NCBI GenBank assembly: GCA_039182715.1
Contig: JBCDBY010000084.1
Coordinates: 1-15,682 of the forward strand
Length of the DNA: 15,682 bases
Source of the DNA: JBCDBY01 sp039182715
GTDB taxonomy: Bacteria; Planctomycetota; PLA2
Direction of reading: 5' to 3'
Within the stretch, counting starts at the first letter, position 1. Each line of letters starts with the position of its first letter. A model generated the notes under the pieces. It saw nothing but the letters and a program-made list of their open reading frames with translations. It had not been told where the DNA came from and did no database searches. Below are positions 8,230 to 14,089 of this stretch, piece by piece. The position numbers were made by a program, and so were the translations under genes.

Positions 8230-9417
8230 TCAGGGGTCCAGCACGATCGAGACGTTCTTCGTGCCGGTGACCTGGACGACCTCCTGCTTCACAAGCCGCG
8301 TTCCGTGCCGCCACCGCACGTAGTAGGTGCCAAACGGCACCCGGCTCCCGGTGCGGAACTCTGCCTTGTTCCGATGGACGATCATCCGCTTTCCGTCACT
8401 CACGCGCACGATGTCGACCGCTCCGTATCGCCCTCCGCCACGCGTCGTGCCCTCGATGCGCGCCCCCGGCGGAAGGCGGATCTCATGGACGTCCGTGTTC
8501 GCTTCGCGCGCGTCGAAATCGCGGATCACGTCGAGCATCGACTCGTCGCCTTTCCAGACACGCAGGCGCACGGACCCCGGTTCGAGCCGGTCCATCTCGA
8601 TGATTCGGTCTTCGGCATCGGAAAATCGTTCGCGGCGCAGCGTCCGCCCGCGCTCATCGAGCAGCGCGACGTAGAGGATCGGCAACGTATTCCCGGCGGC
8701 ATCGTCAACCTGCAACCGAACCCGCGCGTGGCCCGCAGGCTCGAGACGCAGGACCTCCATGTGGAGCGGCTGACGACGATCGGCCGCACGCAACAGCCGC
8801 GTTTCCGGCCGAAAGCCGGGCGCCCAACCAATCACCTCGTAATCCCGCGCGGGATCCACGAGGAAGCGATCGTCATAGGCCAGTCGCGTCGCACCGGCGC
8901 AGTGGACGACACCGCGCGGCCCGGGCTGCTTGGCCCCGGAGCCACGCAAGACCACCTCGAGCAGCCGCTCGTCGATGACGAACTCGATGTCGAGGCCGGC
9001 CCCCTGGTGCATCGGCTCCCGAGCCGCGGCGCAATACACGCGCTGGACTTCCGGCACCGCGCCGGCAAACAGGCCTCGGAACCGCCCCTGCTCGTCCGTA
9101 TGCGAGATGGAGCGCCCGCCCGGTTCCCCGTGGATCTCGACCGGATGACGCGGGACAGGGTCGCCGGAGGCGAAGCGTACCGTGCCCGAGACGATCAGGG
9201 CCGGCTTGGTTCCCTTCGCGTGCGGTCGGACCCTTGCGGGCGCGGACCCCTTTCGCGCAGGCTCCAAAGCACGCCGCGCAGGTGACACGGCAGCGTCCGA
9301 AGTCCGAACCGGCTGCGCGGGCGTCCGGCCCTTCGCCGCTCGCGATCGATCCGCATCGAGAAGAAACCACGCGAGCAGCGCAACCAACAGCACGACGCAC
9401 AGCCCCGCCCACCTCAC
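8230..9417 (-). CDS. Membrane-anchored CRD-like repeat protein (paralogue C), GTG start
   Basis: This 395-residue protein starts at GTG 9417 and has no assigned function. The anchor is MRWAGLCVVLLVALLAWFLL (helix about 5-20), followed by basic DRSRAAKGR and a linker to about residue 70. One carboxypeptidase-regulatory-like unit (73-120) shows VSGTVRFASGDPVPRHPVEI and TDEQGRFRGLFAG. The C-terminal half has the cluster signature: WAPGFR (198-203), VLRLEPAGHARVRLQV (222-237), and a terminal P-F-G-T-Y-Y-V-R-W segment (361-369), where its relatives have LLPGRYRxRxY. It diverges most from the others at the extreme C-terminus, ending SIVLDP rather than an aromatic-Trp-Asp end. The start is 15 bases after the pccB stop, and no clear Shine-Dalgarno is seen. 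It is the first CRD gene in transcription order. Confidence 0.78.
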   Translation of the reverse strand: MRWAGLCVVLLVALLAWFLLDADRSRAAKGRTPAQPVRTSDAAVSPARRALEPARKGSAPARVRPHAKGTKPALIVSGTVRFASGDPVPRHPVEIHGEPGGRSISHTDEQGRFRGLFAGAVPEVQRVYCAAAREPMHQGAGLDIEFVIDERLLEVVLRGSGAKQPGPRGVVHCAGATRLAYDDRFLVDPARDYEVIGWAPGFRPETRLLRAADRRQPLHMEVLRLEPAGHARVRLQVDDAAGNTLPILYVALLDERGRTLRRERFSDAEDRIIEMDRLEPGSVRLRVWKGDESMLDVIRDFDAREANTDVHEIRLPPGARIEGTTRGGGRYGAVDIVRVSDGKRMIVHRNKAEFRTGSRVPFGTYYVRWRHGTRLVKQEVVQVTGTKNVSIVLDP

Positions 9418-9432
9418 GGGGTCAGTCTAGTG

Positions 9433-10968
9433 CTAGAGAGGAATGTTGCCGTGCTTCTTGGGCGGGTTCTTGTCGACCTTGGTCTTGAGCAGATTCAGCG
9501 CGCTGATGACGCGCGGGCGCGTGAAGCGCGGCTCGAAGATGTCGTCGACATACCCCTGCTCCGCCGCCTTGAACGGGTTGGCGAAGGTCTTGCGGTACTC
9601 CTCGGCGTACTTCTCCGCATCCTCGGGGCTCTTGATCTCGCGCTTGAAGATGATTTCCGCCGCGCCCTTCGCGCCCATGACCGCGATCTCCGCGCTCGGC
9701 CACGCGAAGTTGAAGTCGCCGCGAATGTGCTTGGAGCTCATCACGTCGTACGCGCCGCCGTACGCCTTGCGGGTGATCACCGTCACCTTCGGCACCGTCG
9801 CCTCGCAGTAGGCGTAGAGCAGCTTCGCGCCGTGCTTGATGATGCCGTTCCACTCCTGATCGGTGCCGGGCAGGAACCCGGGCACGTCCTCGAAGGTGAC
9901 CAGCGGGATGTTGAAGCAGTCGCAGAACCGCACGAAGCGGGCGCCCTTGAGCGAGCAGTCGATGTCCAACACGCCGGCGAGGTGCGCCGGCTGGTTGGCG
10001 ACGATGCCGACCGGCATGCCGTGCATGCGCGCGAAGCCGACGACGATATTCGGCGCGTAGTCGGGCTGCACCTCGAGGAACGAGCCGAGGTCGACGACCT
10101 TCTCGACGACCTCCTTGATGTCGTAGGGCTTCTCCGGATCGGCGGGGATGATCGCGTCGAGCTCCTCGGCGATGCGATTCGGATCGTCGTCCTGCGGACC
10201 CATCGGCGGGTCCTCGCGGTTGTTGAGCGGCATGTAGCCCAGCAGCTTGCGCAGCAGCTGCAGGCACGCCGCGTCGTCGGGCGAGGTGAAGTGCGCCACG
10301 CCGCTCTTCGAGGCGTGCGTCTCGGCGCCGCCGAGGTCCTCGAAGCTCACCTCCTCGTGCGTGACCGTCTTGACCACGTTGGGGCCGGTCACGAAGAGGT
10401 AGCTCGTGTTCTCGACCATGGCGACGAAGTCGGTGATCGCCGGCGAGTAGACCGCGCCGCCCGCGCACGGGCCCATGATCGCGCTGAGCTGGGGTACGAC
10501 GCCGCTCGCCAGCGTGTTGCGCAGGAAGATGTCGGCATAGCCGCCCAGAGACTCGACGCCCTCCTGGATGCGCGCGCCGCCGGAGTCGTTGAGGCCGACG
10601 ACCGGCGCGCCCACCTTGAGCGCCATGTCCATGAGCTTGCAGATCTTGCCCGCGTTGGCGCCGGAGAGCGAGCCGCCGAAGACGGTGAAGTCCTGGCTGA
10701 AGACGAAGACGTTGCGACCGTCAATGAGGCCGTGGCCGGTGACGACGCCGTCACCCGGCACGCGCTTGGCCTCCATGCCGAAGTCGGTGCAGCGGTGCTC
10801 GACGAACGGATCGATCTCGACGAAGCTGCCGGGATCGAGCAAAAGGTCGAGCCGCTCGCGCGCGGTCAGCTTGCCCTTGGCGTGCTGCTTCTCGATCGCC
10901 TTCTCGCCGCCGCCGAGGCGCGACGCCTCGCGCCGCCGGCGCAGTTCTTCACGGTTCGCGTCGCTCAC
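9433..10968 (-). CDS. pccB: Acyl-CoA carboxylase carboxyltransferase (propionyl-CoA carboxylase beta type)
   Basis: The protein transfers a carboxyl group from biotin to an acyl-CoA, most likely propionyl-CoA to give (S)-methylmalonyl-CoA, as the beta subunit of a biotin-dependent complex. At 511 residues it is the normal length. It has two crotonase-fold halves. The N half carries FGGSLSGANAGKICKLMDMA (97-116), NDSGGARIQEGVESLGGYAD (127-146) and the oxyanion segment GPCAGGAVYSPAITDF (166-181). The C half carries FEDVPGFLPGTDQEW (359-373), KAYGGAYDVMSSKH (401-414) and MGAKGAAEIIF (431-441). The biotin carboxylase and carrier subunits are not in the window. The start is GTG 10968, preceded by a strong GAAGGAG at good spacing. 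It overlaps the mce stop by four bases (GTGA). A methylmalonyl-CoA decarboxylase alpha subunit is the main alternative, since the two families are alike in sequence. Confidence 0.92.
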   Translation of the reverse strand: MSDANREELRRRREASRLGGGEKAIEKQHAKGKLTARERLDLLLDPGSFVEIDPFVEHRCTDFGMEAKRVPGDGVVTGHGLIDGRNVFVFSQDFTVFGGSLSGANAGKICKLMDMALKVGAPVVGLNDSGGARIQEGVESLGGYADIFLRNTLASGVVPQLSAIMGPCAGGAVYSPAITDFVAMVENTSYLFVTGPNVVKTVTHEEVSFEDLGGAETHASKSGVAHFTSPDDAACLQLLRKLLGYMPLNNREDPPMGPQDDDPNRIAEELDAIIPADPEKPYDIKEVVEKVVDLGSFLEVQPDYAPNIVVGFARMHGMPVGIVANQPAHLAGVLDIDCSLKGARFVRFCDCFNIPLVTFEDVPGFLPGTDQEWNGIIKHGAKLLYAYCEATVPKVTVITRKAYGGAYDVMSSKHIRGDFNFAWPSAEIAVMGAKGAAEIIFKREIKSPEDAEKYAEEYRKTFANPFKAAEQGYVDDIFEPRFTRPRVISALNLLKTKVDKNPPKKHGNIPL

Positions 10969-11351
10969 GATTGCTCCTTCAGTTCGACGAGCACGCCGCC
11001 GGTCGCCGCGGGGTGGAGGAACGCGACGCGGCAGCCGCCGTGGCCGGGCGTCGCGGTCTCGTTGATCAGGCGCACGCCCGCCTCCTTGAGGCGCGCGAGG
11101 TGCGCATCGATGTCGTCGACCTCCACCGTCACGTGGTGAATGCCGTCGCCGCGCTTGGCGAGAAACTTCGAGATCGGCGAGTCGCCCGTCGTAGGCGCTA
11201 CGAGTTCGATGCCGCAGGGGTACATCGCCGTATTCACCTTCTGCGTGGCGACTTCCTCGCAATCCGGCTCCTGGCCGAGAACGAGATCCCAGAGTTCGCG
11301 CGCGCGGGCCAGGTCGCCCACGGCGACGCCGACATGATCGATACGTTTCAC
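10965..11351 (-). CDS. mce: Methylmalonyl-CoA epimerase
   Basis: The enzyme interconverts (S)- and (R)-methylmalonyl-CoA, linking propionyl-CoA carboxylation to methylmalonyl-CoA mutase. It is a small metal-dependent protein of the vicinal-oxygen-chelate fold. From GTG 11351 it has 128 residues, close to the family norm, and starts VKRIDHVGVAVGDL, matching the usual first strand with its metal-ligand His (residue 6). The second beta-alpha unit begins GIHHVTVEVDDIDAHL (70-85), with HisHis at 72-73, and the last strand VLVELKE ends with the expected metal-ligand Glu (123). The frame is open to an ATG at 11393, but the extra 14 residues are not family-like and would run into the divergent gene's leader. 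Four-base overlap with pccB gives a clear two-gene metabolic unit. Confidence 0.93.
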   Translation of the reverse strand: MKRIDHVGVAVGDLARARELWDLVLGQEPDCEEVATQKVNTAMYPCGIELVAPTTGDSPISKFLAKRGDGIHHVTVEVDDIDAHLARLKEAGVRLINETATPGHGGCRVAFLHPAATGGVLVELKEQS

Positions 11352-11413
11352 GGCACAGATTATGAGGAATGGTGCCAGCCCGCGGAACCGCATTCGGGAG
11401 GTACATTCAGGAA
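11352..11413. promoter_or_regulatory. Divergent intergenic region between mce and the first coiled-coil gene
   Basis: This 62-base region separates two divergently read genes, so it should hold promoters for both. On the minus strand a CATAAT hexamer (11364-11359) resembles a -10 box and ends seven bases before the mce GTG, which would give a nearly leaderless transcript. The hexamer 17 bases further upstream (TTCCGC, 11387-11382) is a poor -35. On the + strand GGGAGG at 11396-11401 lies 12 bases before the ATG at 11414, and AGGA at 11409-11412 almost touches it. No convincing + strand promoter is visible. Confidence 0.35.
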
Positions 11414-11568
11414 ATGCGGTACGTGATGATTCTCTCGGTCTTCGCTCTGGCAGCGCCGGCCTTCGCCGACGGCCACGAGCCCGGCAACCTCCATCGCAAC
11501 CTCGAGCGCAAGCTCGACATCATCCTGCAGCGGCTCGACAAGCTCGAGAAGCGCATGGACGCGCGCGA
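11396..11568 (+). repeat. Tandem duplication, copy 1 (leader, signal peptide and first coiled coil)
   Basis: This stretch aligns without gaps to 12188-12360 at a constant offset of 792 bases. It includes the GGAGG leader, the initiation region (ATGCGGTACGT in both) and the codons for the first 52 residues. At protein level 42 of those 52 residues are identical. The identity continues upstream of the start codon, so the copied unit included the translation signals. Confidence 0.8.
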
Positions 11569-12118
11569 GAAGCAGCGCGTCGCCAAGAAGACGGGTAAGG
11601 CGGTCCGGGCGGTCACGACCGAGTCGGGCAAGTTCAGCCCGAAGCCGGAATCCCGCGTCGAGTACCTGGACCGCTTTATTCGCCAGTACGACCAGGAGGC
11701 CGGGCTCCAGAAGCTGATCGTCGCCGCGCGCGCCGGGAACCAGCAGGCGCGCCAGCAGCTGCGCGCCATGCGGGAGAAGATCAATGCGGCGCTCGAGACG
11801 CAACCGCAAAAGCTCACGTTGCGGACCGAGGGATGGACGGTGGACAAGGCCACGGGCCGCGTGATCGCGGTCGACCGGACGAAGAAGCCGCAGCAGCTCC
11901 GCATCGCCTTCGATCGCGAGGCCGCCCGGGCCGCCGAGCTGGAGCGACAGAAGATGATGGCGCAGCGCCGCTACGAGGACCTGCGCGAATTGCTGTCGAA
12001 GAAACGCGATCGGCAGCTGGAGCAGGCCAAGCGCATGGCGGAGCTCCAGCTCGAGTCGAAAAAGCTGGCCGAGGACATCCGGCGCATGCAGGACGAGCTG
12101 CGCAAGAACACGAAGTAG
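11414..12118 (+). CDS. Exported coiled-coil protein, tandem copy 1
   Basis: This 234-residue protein has no recognised function. A signal peptide (MRYVMILSVFALAAPAFA, likely cleavage before DGHE at residue 18/19) leads into a heptad-patterned helix, LERKLDIILQRLDKLEKRMD (30-49). A basic, Ser/Lys-rich linker (51-80) follows. The conserved patch LIVAARAGNQQARQQLRAMR (101-120) continues into EKINAALET (121-129). A long charged helix from about 165 to 234 ends in repeated Glu-Lys-Leu heptads (LQLESKKLAEDIRRMQDELR, 211-230). There is no membrane segment after the signal, so it is probably periplasmic or released. The open frame begins at 11369, but the signal peptide and the match to copy 2 fix the start at ATG 11414. 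A structural or scaffold role in the envelope is a guess from the shape only. Confidence 0.8.
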   Translation: MRYVMILSVFALAAPAFADGHEPGNLHRNLERKLDIILQRLDKLEKRMDAREKQRVAKKTGKAVRAVTTESGKFSPKPESRVEYLDRFIRQYDQEAGLQKLIVAARAGNQQARQQLRAMREKINAALETQPQKLTLRTEGWTVDKATGRVIAVDRTKKPQQLRIAFDREAARAAELERQKMMAQRRYEDLRELLSKKRDRQLEQAKRMAELQLESKKLAEDIRRMQDELRKNTK

Positions 12119-12125
12119 TCAGCGC

Positions 12126-12182
12126 GGGCTCCGGGTGCGAGCCCCATTCGAGGACAAGAGTTCGTGGCTCGCTTCTGGAGCC
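12126..12182 (+). other. Two small hairpins between the tandem coiled-coil genes
   Basis: The 87-base gap between the two coiled-coil genes contains GGGCTC (12126-12131) pairing with GAGCCC (12139-12144) across a seven-base loop, and GGCTC (12166-12170) pairing with GAGCC (12178-12182). Neither is followed by a T-run, so a classical intrinsic terminator is not supported. They could act as processing or attenuation sites, or be chance pairing in GC-rich DNA. Confidence 0.3.
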
Positions 12183-12187
12183 GCGAC

Positions 12188-12360
12188 CGGAGGTCGATGC
12201 AGGATATGCGGTACGTCGTTCTTCTTTCCGTTCTCGCTCTGGCAACGCCGGCATTCGCCGATGGCCACGAGCGCGGCCATCTCAATCGGAACCTCGAGCG
12301 CAAGCTCGACAGCATCCTCAAGCGGCTCGAAAAACTCGAGAAGCGCATGGACGCCCGGGA
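12188..12360 (+). repeat. Tandem duplication, copy 2 (leader, signal peptide and first coiled coil)
   Basis: This is the second copy of the stretch at 11396-11568, with the same spacing from GGAGG (12189-12193) to the ATG at 12206. The match falls away abruptly after the MDARE codons (end of the first coiled coil). It returns at protein level only, in the VAAR...INAALET patch and the C-terminal helix. Confidence 0.8.
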
Positions 12361-12916
12361 AGGCAAGAAGCCGCGGAAGGCCGTCAAGGTCGTGCGGCGC
12401 AACGCTCCCGCCGCGGGCAAAAGAGTCGCGCGCGTGACGGCGCCCGCCGCCAACTGGGGCCAGCAGGGGTTCTGGACGGGCCCGCAAGTGCAGTGGGTCA
12501 ACGCCGCCGCCCCGAAGAACGACCCGTTCCAGATGCTGCTCGTTGCCGCGAGGCAAGGAGACGAGAAGGCGCGCAAGAAACTGCGCTCCATGCGCGCGAA
12601 GATCAACGCTGCGCTGGAGACCCCGGTGCAGGGTCGGTCCGCCGTCGAGTTTCCCGCTTTCCAGACGGAGGGCAAAAAGAACGATCCCGAGTCCATACGC
12701 GCCATGATCCAGCGAGCCCAGGCCCGCGCCGCCGAGCCGGAGCATCAAAAAGAGGTAGCGCAGCGCCGCCTCCGGATGCTGCGCGCGAAGCTGGAGGCCA
12801 CGCGCATGGAGCACTGGAAGCAGGCGAAGCAGATGGAGAAACTCGCGCTCGAAACGCAAAAACTGGCCGAGAACATCCGGCGCACCCAAGAACAGCTGCG
12901 CGCAATCGGCAAGTAG
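12206..12916 (+). CDS. Exported coiled-coil protein, tandem copy 2
   Basis: This 236-residue protein is a paralogue of the gene just upstream. It has the same signal peptide type (MRYVVLLSVLALATPAFA then DGHE), the same first coiled coil (LERKLDSILKRLEKLEKRMD, 30-49), the patch LLVAARQGDEKARKKLRSMR (111-130) and INAALET (133-139). It has the same kind of charged C-terminal helix (about 160-236, ending KLAENIRRTQEQLRAIGK). The linker differs completely: residues 53-107 are Lys/Arg/Ala-rich and contain an aromatic NWGQQGFWTGPQVQWVN insert (83-99) absent from copy 1. This suggests the linker is the diversifying part. The start is fixed by alignment to copy 1; the ATG nine bases upstream (12197) is an alternative. 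It converges on the pseudouridine synthase gene, 14 bases apart. Confidence 0.8.
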   Translation: MRYVVLLSVLALATPAFADGHERGHLNRNLERKLDSILKRLEKLEKRMDAREGKKPRKAVKVVRRNAPAAGKRVARVTAPAANWGQQGFWTGPQVQWVNAAAPKNDPFQMLLVAARQGDEKARKKLRSMRAKINAALETPVQGRSAVEFPAFQTEGKKNDPESIRAMIQRAQARAAEPEHQKEVAQRRLRMLRAKLEATRMEHWKQAKQMEKLALETQKLAENIRRTQEQLRAIGK

Positions 12917-12930
12917 CTCAACGAGAGAAT

Positions 12931-13890
12931 TCAGTCCAGCGCCCGCAGCTTCGCGAGCACCTCGTCGAAGTCCGCGGGCAGCGGCGCCTCGACCTCCACC
13001 GGCGCACCCGTGACCGGGTGCGGGAAGACGAGGCGCCGCGCGTGCAGCATGAGGCGCGGCACCACGACCGGGTTCGCCCTGCCGCGCGCATACATCGAGT
13101 CGCCCAACAGCGGATGGCCGCGGCTCTGCAGGTGCACGCGAATCTGGTGCGTGCGCCCCGTGCGCGGATGGCAGCGCACGTGCGCCGCCTTGCCGGCGAA
13201 GCGCTCCTCCGTCACGACCCAGGTCTGGCTCGGCCGCCCCTCGTCGAAGCGCACCGCCATCAGCGCCGGATGGTGCACGTCGCGCCCGAGCGGCAGGTCG
13301 ATCTCGTCCTCGTCGTACTCCGGCTCGCCGTGCACCAGCGCGCGGTACTCCTTCTCGACGGTGCGCTCGCGGAAGGCGGTCTGCAGCGCGGCCAGCGCCG
13401 TATCCGTGCGAGCCACGACCATCACGCCGCTCGTCTCCAGATCGAGGCGGTGGACGATGCCCGGGCGGTGTCCCTCCCCGACTCCCCCGGAATCCAACAC
13501 GCCGTAGTGATGGGCGATCGCGTTGGCCACCGTGCCGTCGGGCCGTCCCCGGCCGGGATGGACCGCGATGCCGGCCGCCTTGTCGATGACGACGAAGGCG
13601 GGATCCTCCCACAGCACGCGCAGCGGCAGATCCTGCGGTTCGACCCGCGGCGGCAGCACCGTCGGGAGGTCGACCACCACCGCGTCGCCCGCCGCCAGCT
13701 TGGCCGACGCCTTGGCCGGCGACCCGTTGACCGTCACCAGCCCGCGCTGAATGAAGCGCTTGAGCGCCGCCCGGGACTGGTCCGGTAGCTGGTCGGCCAG
13801 AAAACGGTCGAGCCGGGCGCCACCGGACGCCGCGACGAAGGAGTGGCGCTCCAGGTCGTCGAAGTCGAGGCGGGTGGGGAGATCGTCCAT
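12931..13890 (-). CDS. rluD: RluA/RluD-family rRNA pseudouridine synthase
   Basis: The enzyme converts specific uridines in large-subunit rRNA to pseudouridine; which sites cannot be read from the sequence. From ATG 13890 it has 319 residues, typical for RluD-type proteins. An S4 RNA-binding domain covers about 25-70 (ARLDRFLADQLPDQSR, then LVTVNGSPAKAS). The catalytic domain has DKAAGIAVHPGRG (103-115), the catalytic-Asp motif GIVHRLDLETSG (144-155, Asp at 150), YRALVHG (182-188), HPRTGRTHQIRVHL (241-254), GHPLLGDSMY (258-267) and LMLHARRL (280-287). A GTG at 13908 is in frame and would add six residues, but it lies inside a repeat element, so I prefer the ATG. Neither has a well-placed Shine-Dalgarno. 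RluC or another RluA-family member is possible; the S4 domain excludes RluA itself. Confidence 0.9.
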   Translation of the reverse strand: MDDLPTRLDFDDLERHSFVAASGGARLDRFLADQLPDQSRAALKRFIQRGLVTVNGSPAKASAKLAAGDAVVVDLPTVLPPRVEPQDLPLRVLWEDPAFVVIDKAAGIAVHPGRGRPDGTVANAIAHHYGVLDSGGVGEGHRPGIVHRLDLETSGVMVVARTDTALAALQTAFRERTVEKEYRALVHGEPEYDEDEIDLPLGRDVHHPALMAVRFDEGRPSQTWVVTEERFAGKAAHVRCHPRTGRTHQIRVHLQSRGHPLLGDSMYARGRANPVVVPRLMLHARRLVFPHPVTGAPVEVEAPLPADFDEVLAKLRALD

Positions 13891-13901
13891 GGGTCGGTTC
13901 G

Positions 13902-13989
13902 GCTGCACGCTCCATGCTGCACGCTACACGCCGAACCGGCCCAGGGAGAACATGAAGCGCCGGATCGCGCCCGGCGTGGAGCGTGGGGC
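13902..13989. repeat. Second heptad-repeat inverted element, between rluD and the HEAT gene
   Basis: On the minus strand 13932-13902 reads as heptads GGCGTGT, AGCGTGC, AGCATGG, AGCGTGC. On the + strand 13973-13989 reads GGCGTGGAGCGTGGGGC. The arms 13916-13932 and 13973-13989 are inverted copies matching at 14 of 17 positions, with 40 bases between. The interior holds CGCCGG (13958-13963) pairing with CCGGCG (13971-13976). The design (heptad tandem repeats in two inverted arms) is the same as at 1-131, though the heptad sequence differs. The region is intergenic between divergent genes; no gene is seen in it. Confidence 0.5.
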
Positions 13990-14015
13990 TTGAAGCCCTT
14001 TTCAAGGGTCGCTCC
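13978..14015 (+). other. Overlapping alternative hairpins upstream of the HEAT gene
   Basis: GGAGCG (13978-13983) can pair with CGCTCC (14010-14015). Inside, GGGCT (13986-13990) can pair with AGCCC (13994-13998), and CCCTT (13996-14000) can pair with AAGGG (14004-14008). The two inner hairpins share the CCC at 13996-13998 and so exclude each other. No T-run follows, so it is not a standard terminator for either strand. If the putative -10 at 14041 is used, these sequences lie upstream of the transcript start. Confidence 0.3.
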
Positions 14016-14040
14016 GGAGTAGCCGAGCGTTCTATTGCCT

Positions 14041-14046
14041 GATAAT
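14041..14046 (+). promoter_or_regulatory. Possible -10 box for the HEAT-repeat gene
   Basis: GATAAT matches the housekeeping -10 consensus at five of six positions and sits in the only AT-rich patch of this intergenic region (14031-14049). The expected start of transcription near 14053 would give a leader of about 37 bases before ATG 14090. No good -35 hexamer lies 17 bases upstream, so the call is weak. Confidence 0.35.
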
Positions 14047-14089
14047 TTACCCGTTTCGCTCCCACGGGCTCTCGTGCGAGCTGCGCCTC

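Noticed and set aside
6575..8323. A 582-residue + strand open frame opposite the CRD cluster
   Set aside because: It is antisense to two genes with clear signal or anchor sequences and contains no domain; its Arg-rich composition is that of a shadow frame.
4503..9417. Calling the CRD proteins carboxypeptidases
   Set aside because: Only beta-sandwich regulatory-like repeats are present; no zinc-peptidase motif or catalytic domain is seen.
9430..11139. A 569-residue + strand open frame opposite pccB and mce
   Set aside because: Its composition (runs of Arg, Ala, Asp, Val, His) mirrors the antisense of pccB; pccB itself has full family motifs.
10969..11406. Upstream extension of pccB
   Set aside because: It overlaps the whole of mce out of frame, while a GTG with a strong Shine-Dalgarno sits at the family's normal N-terminus.
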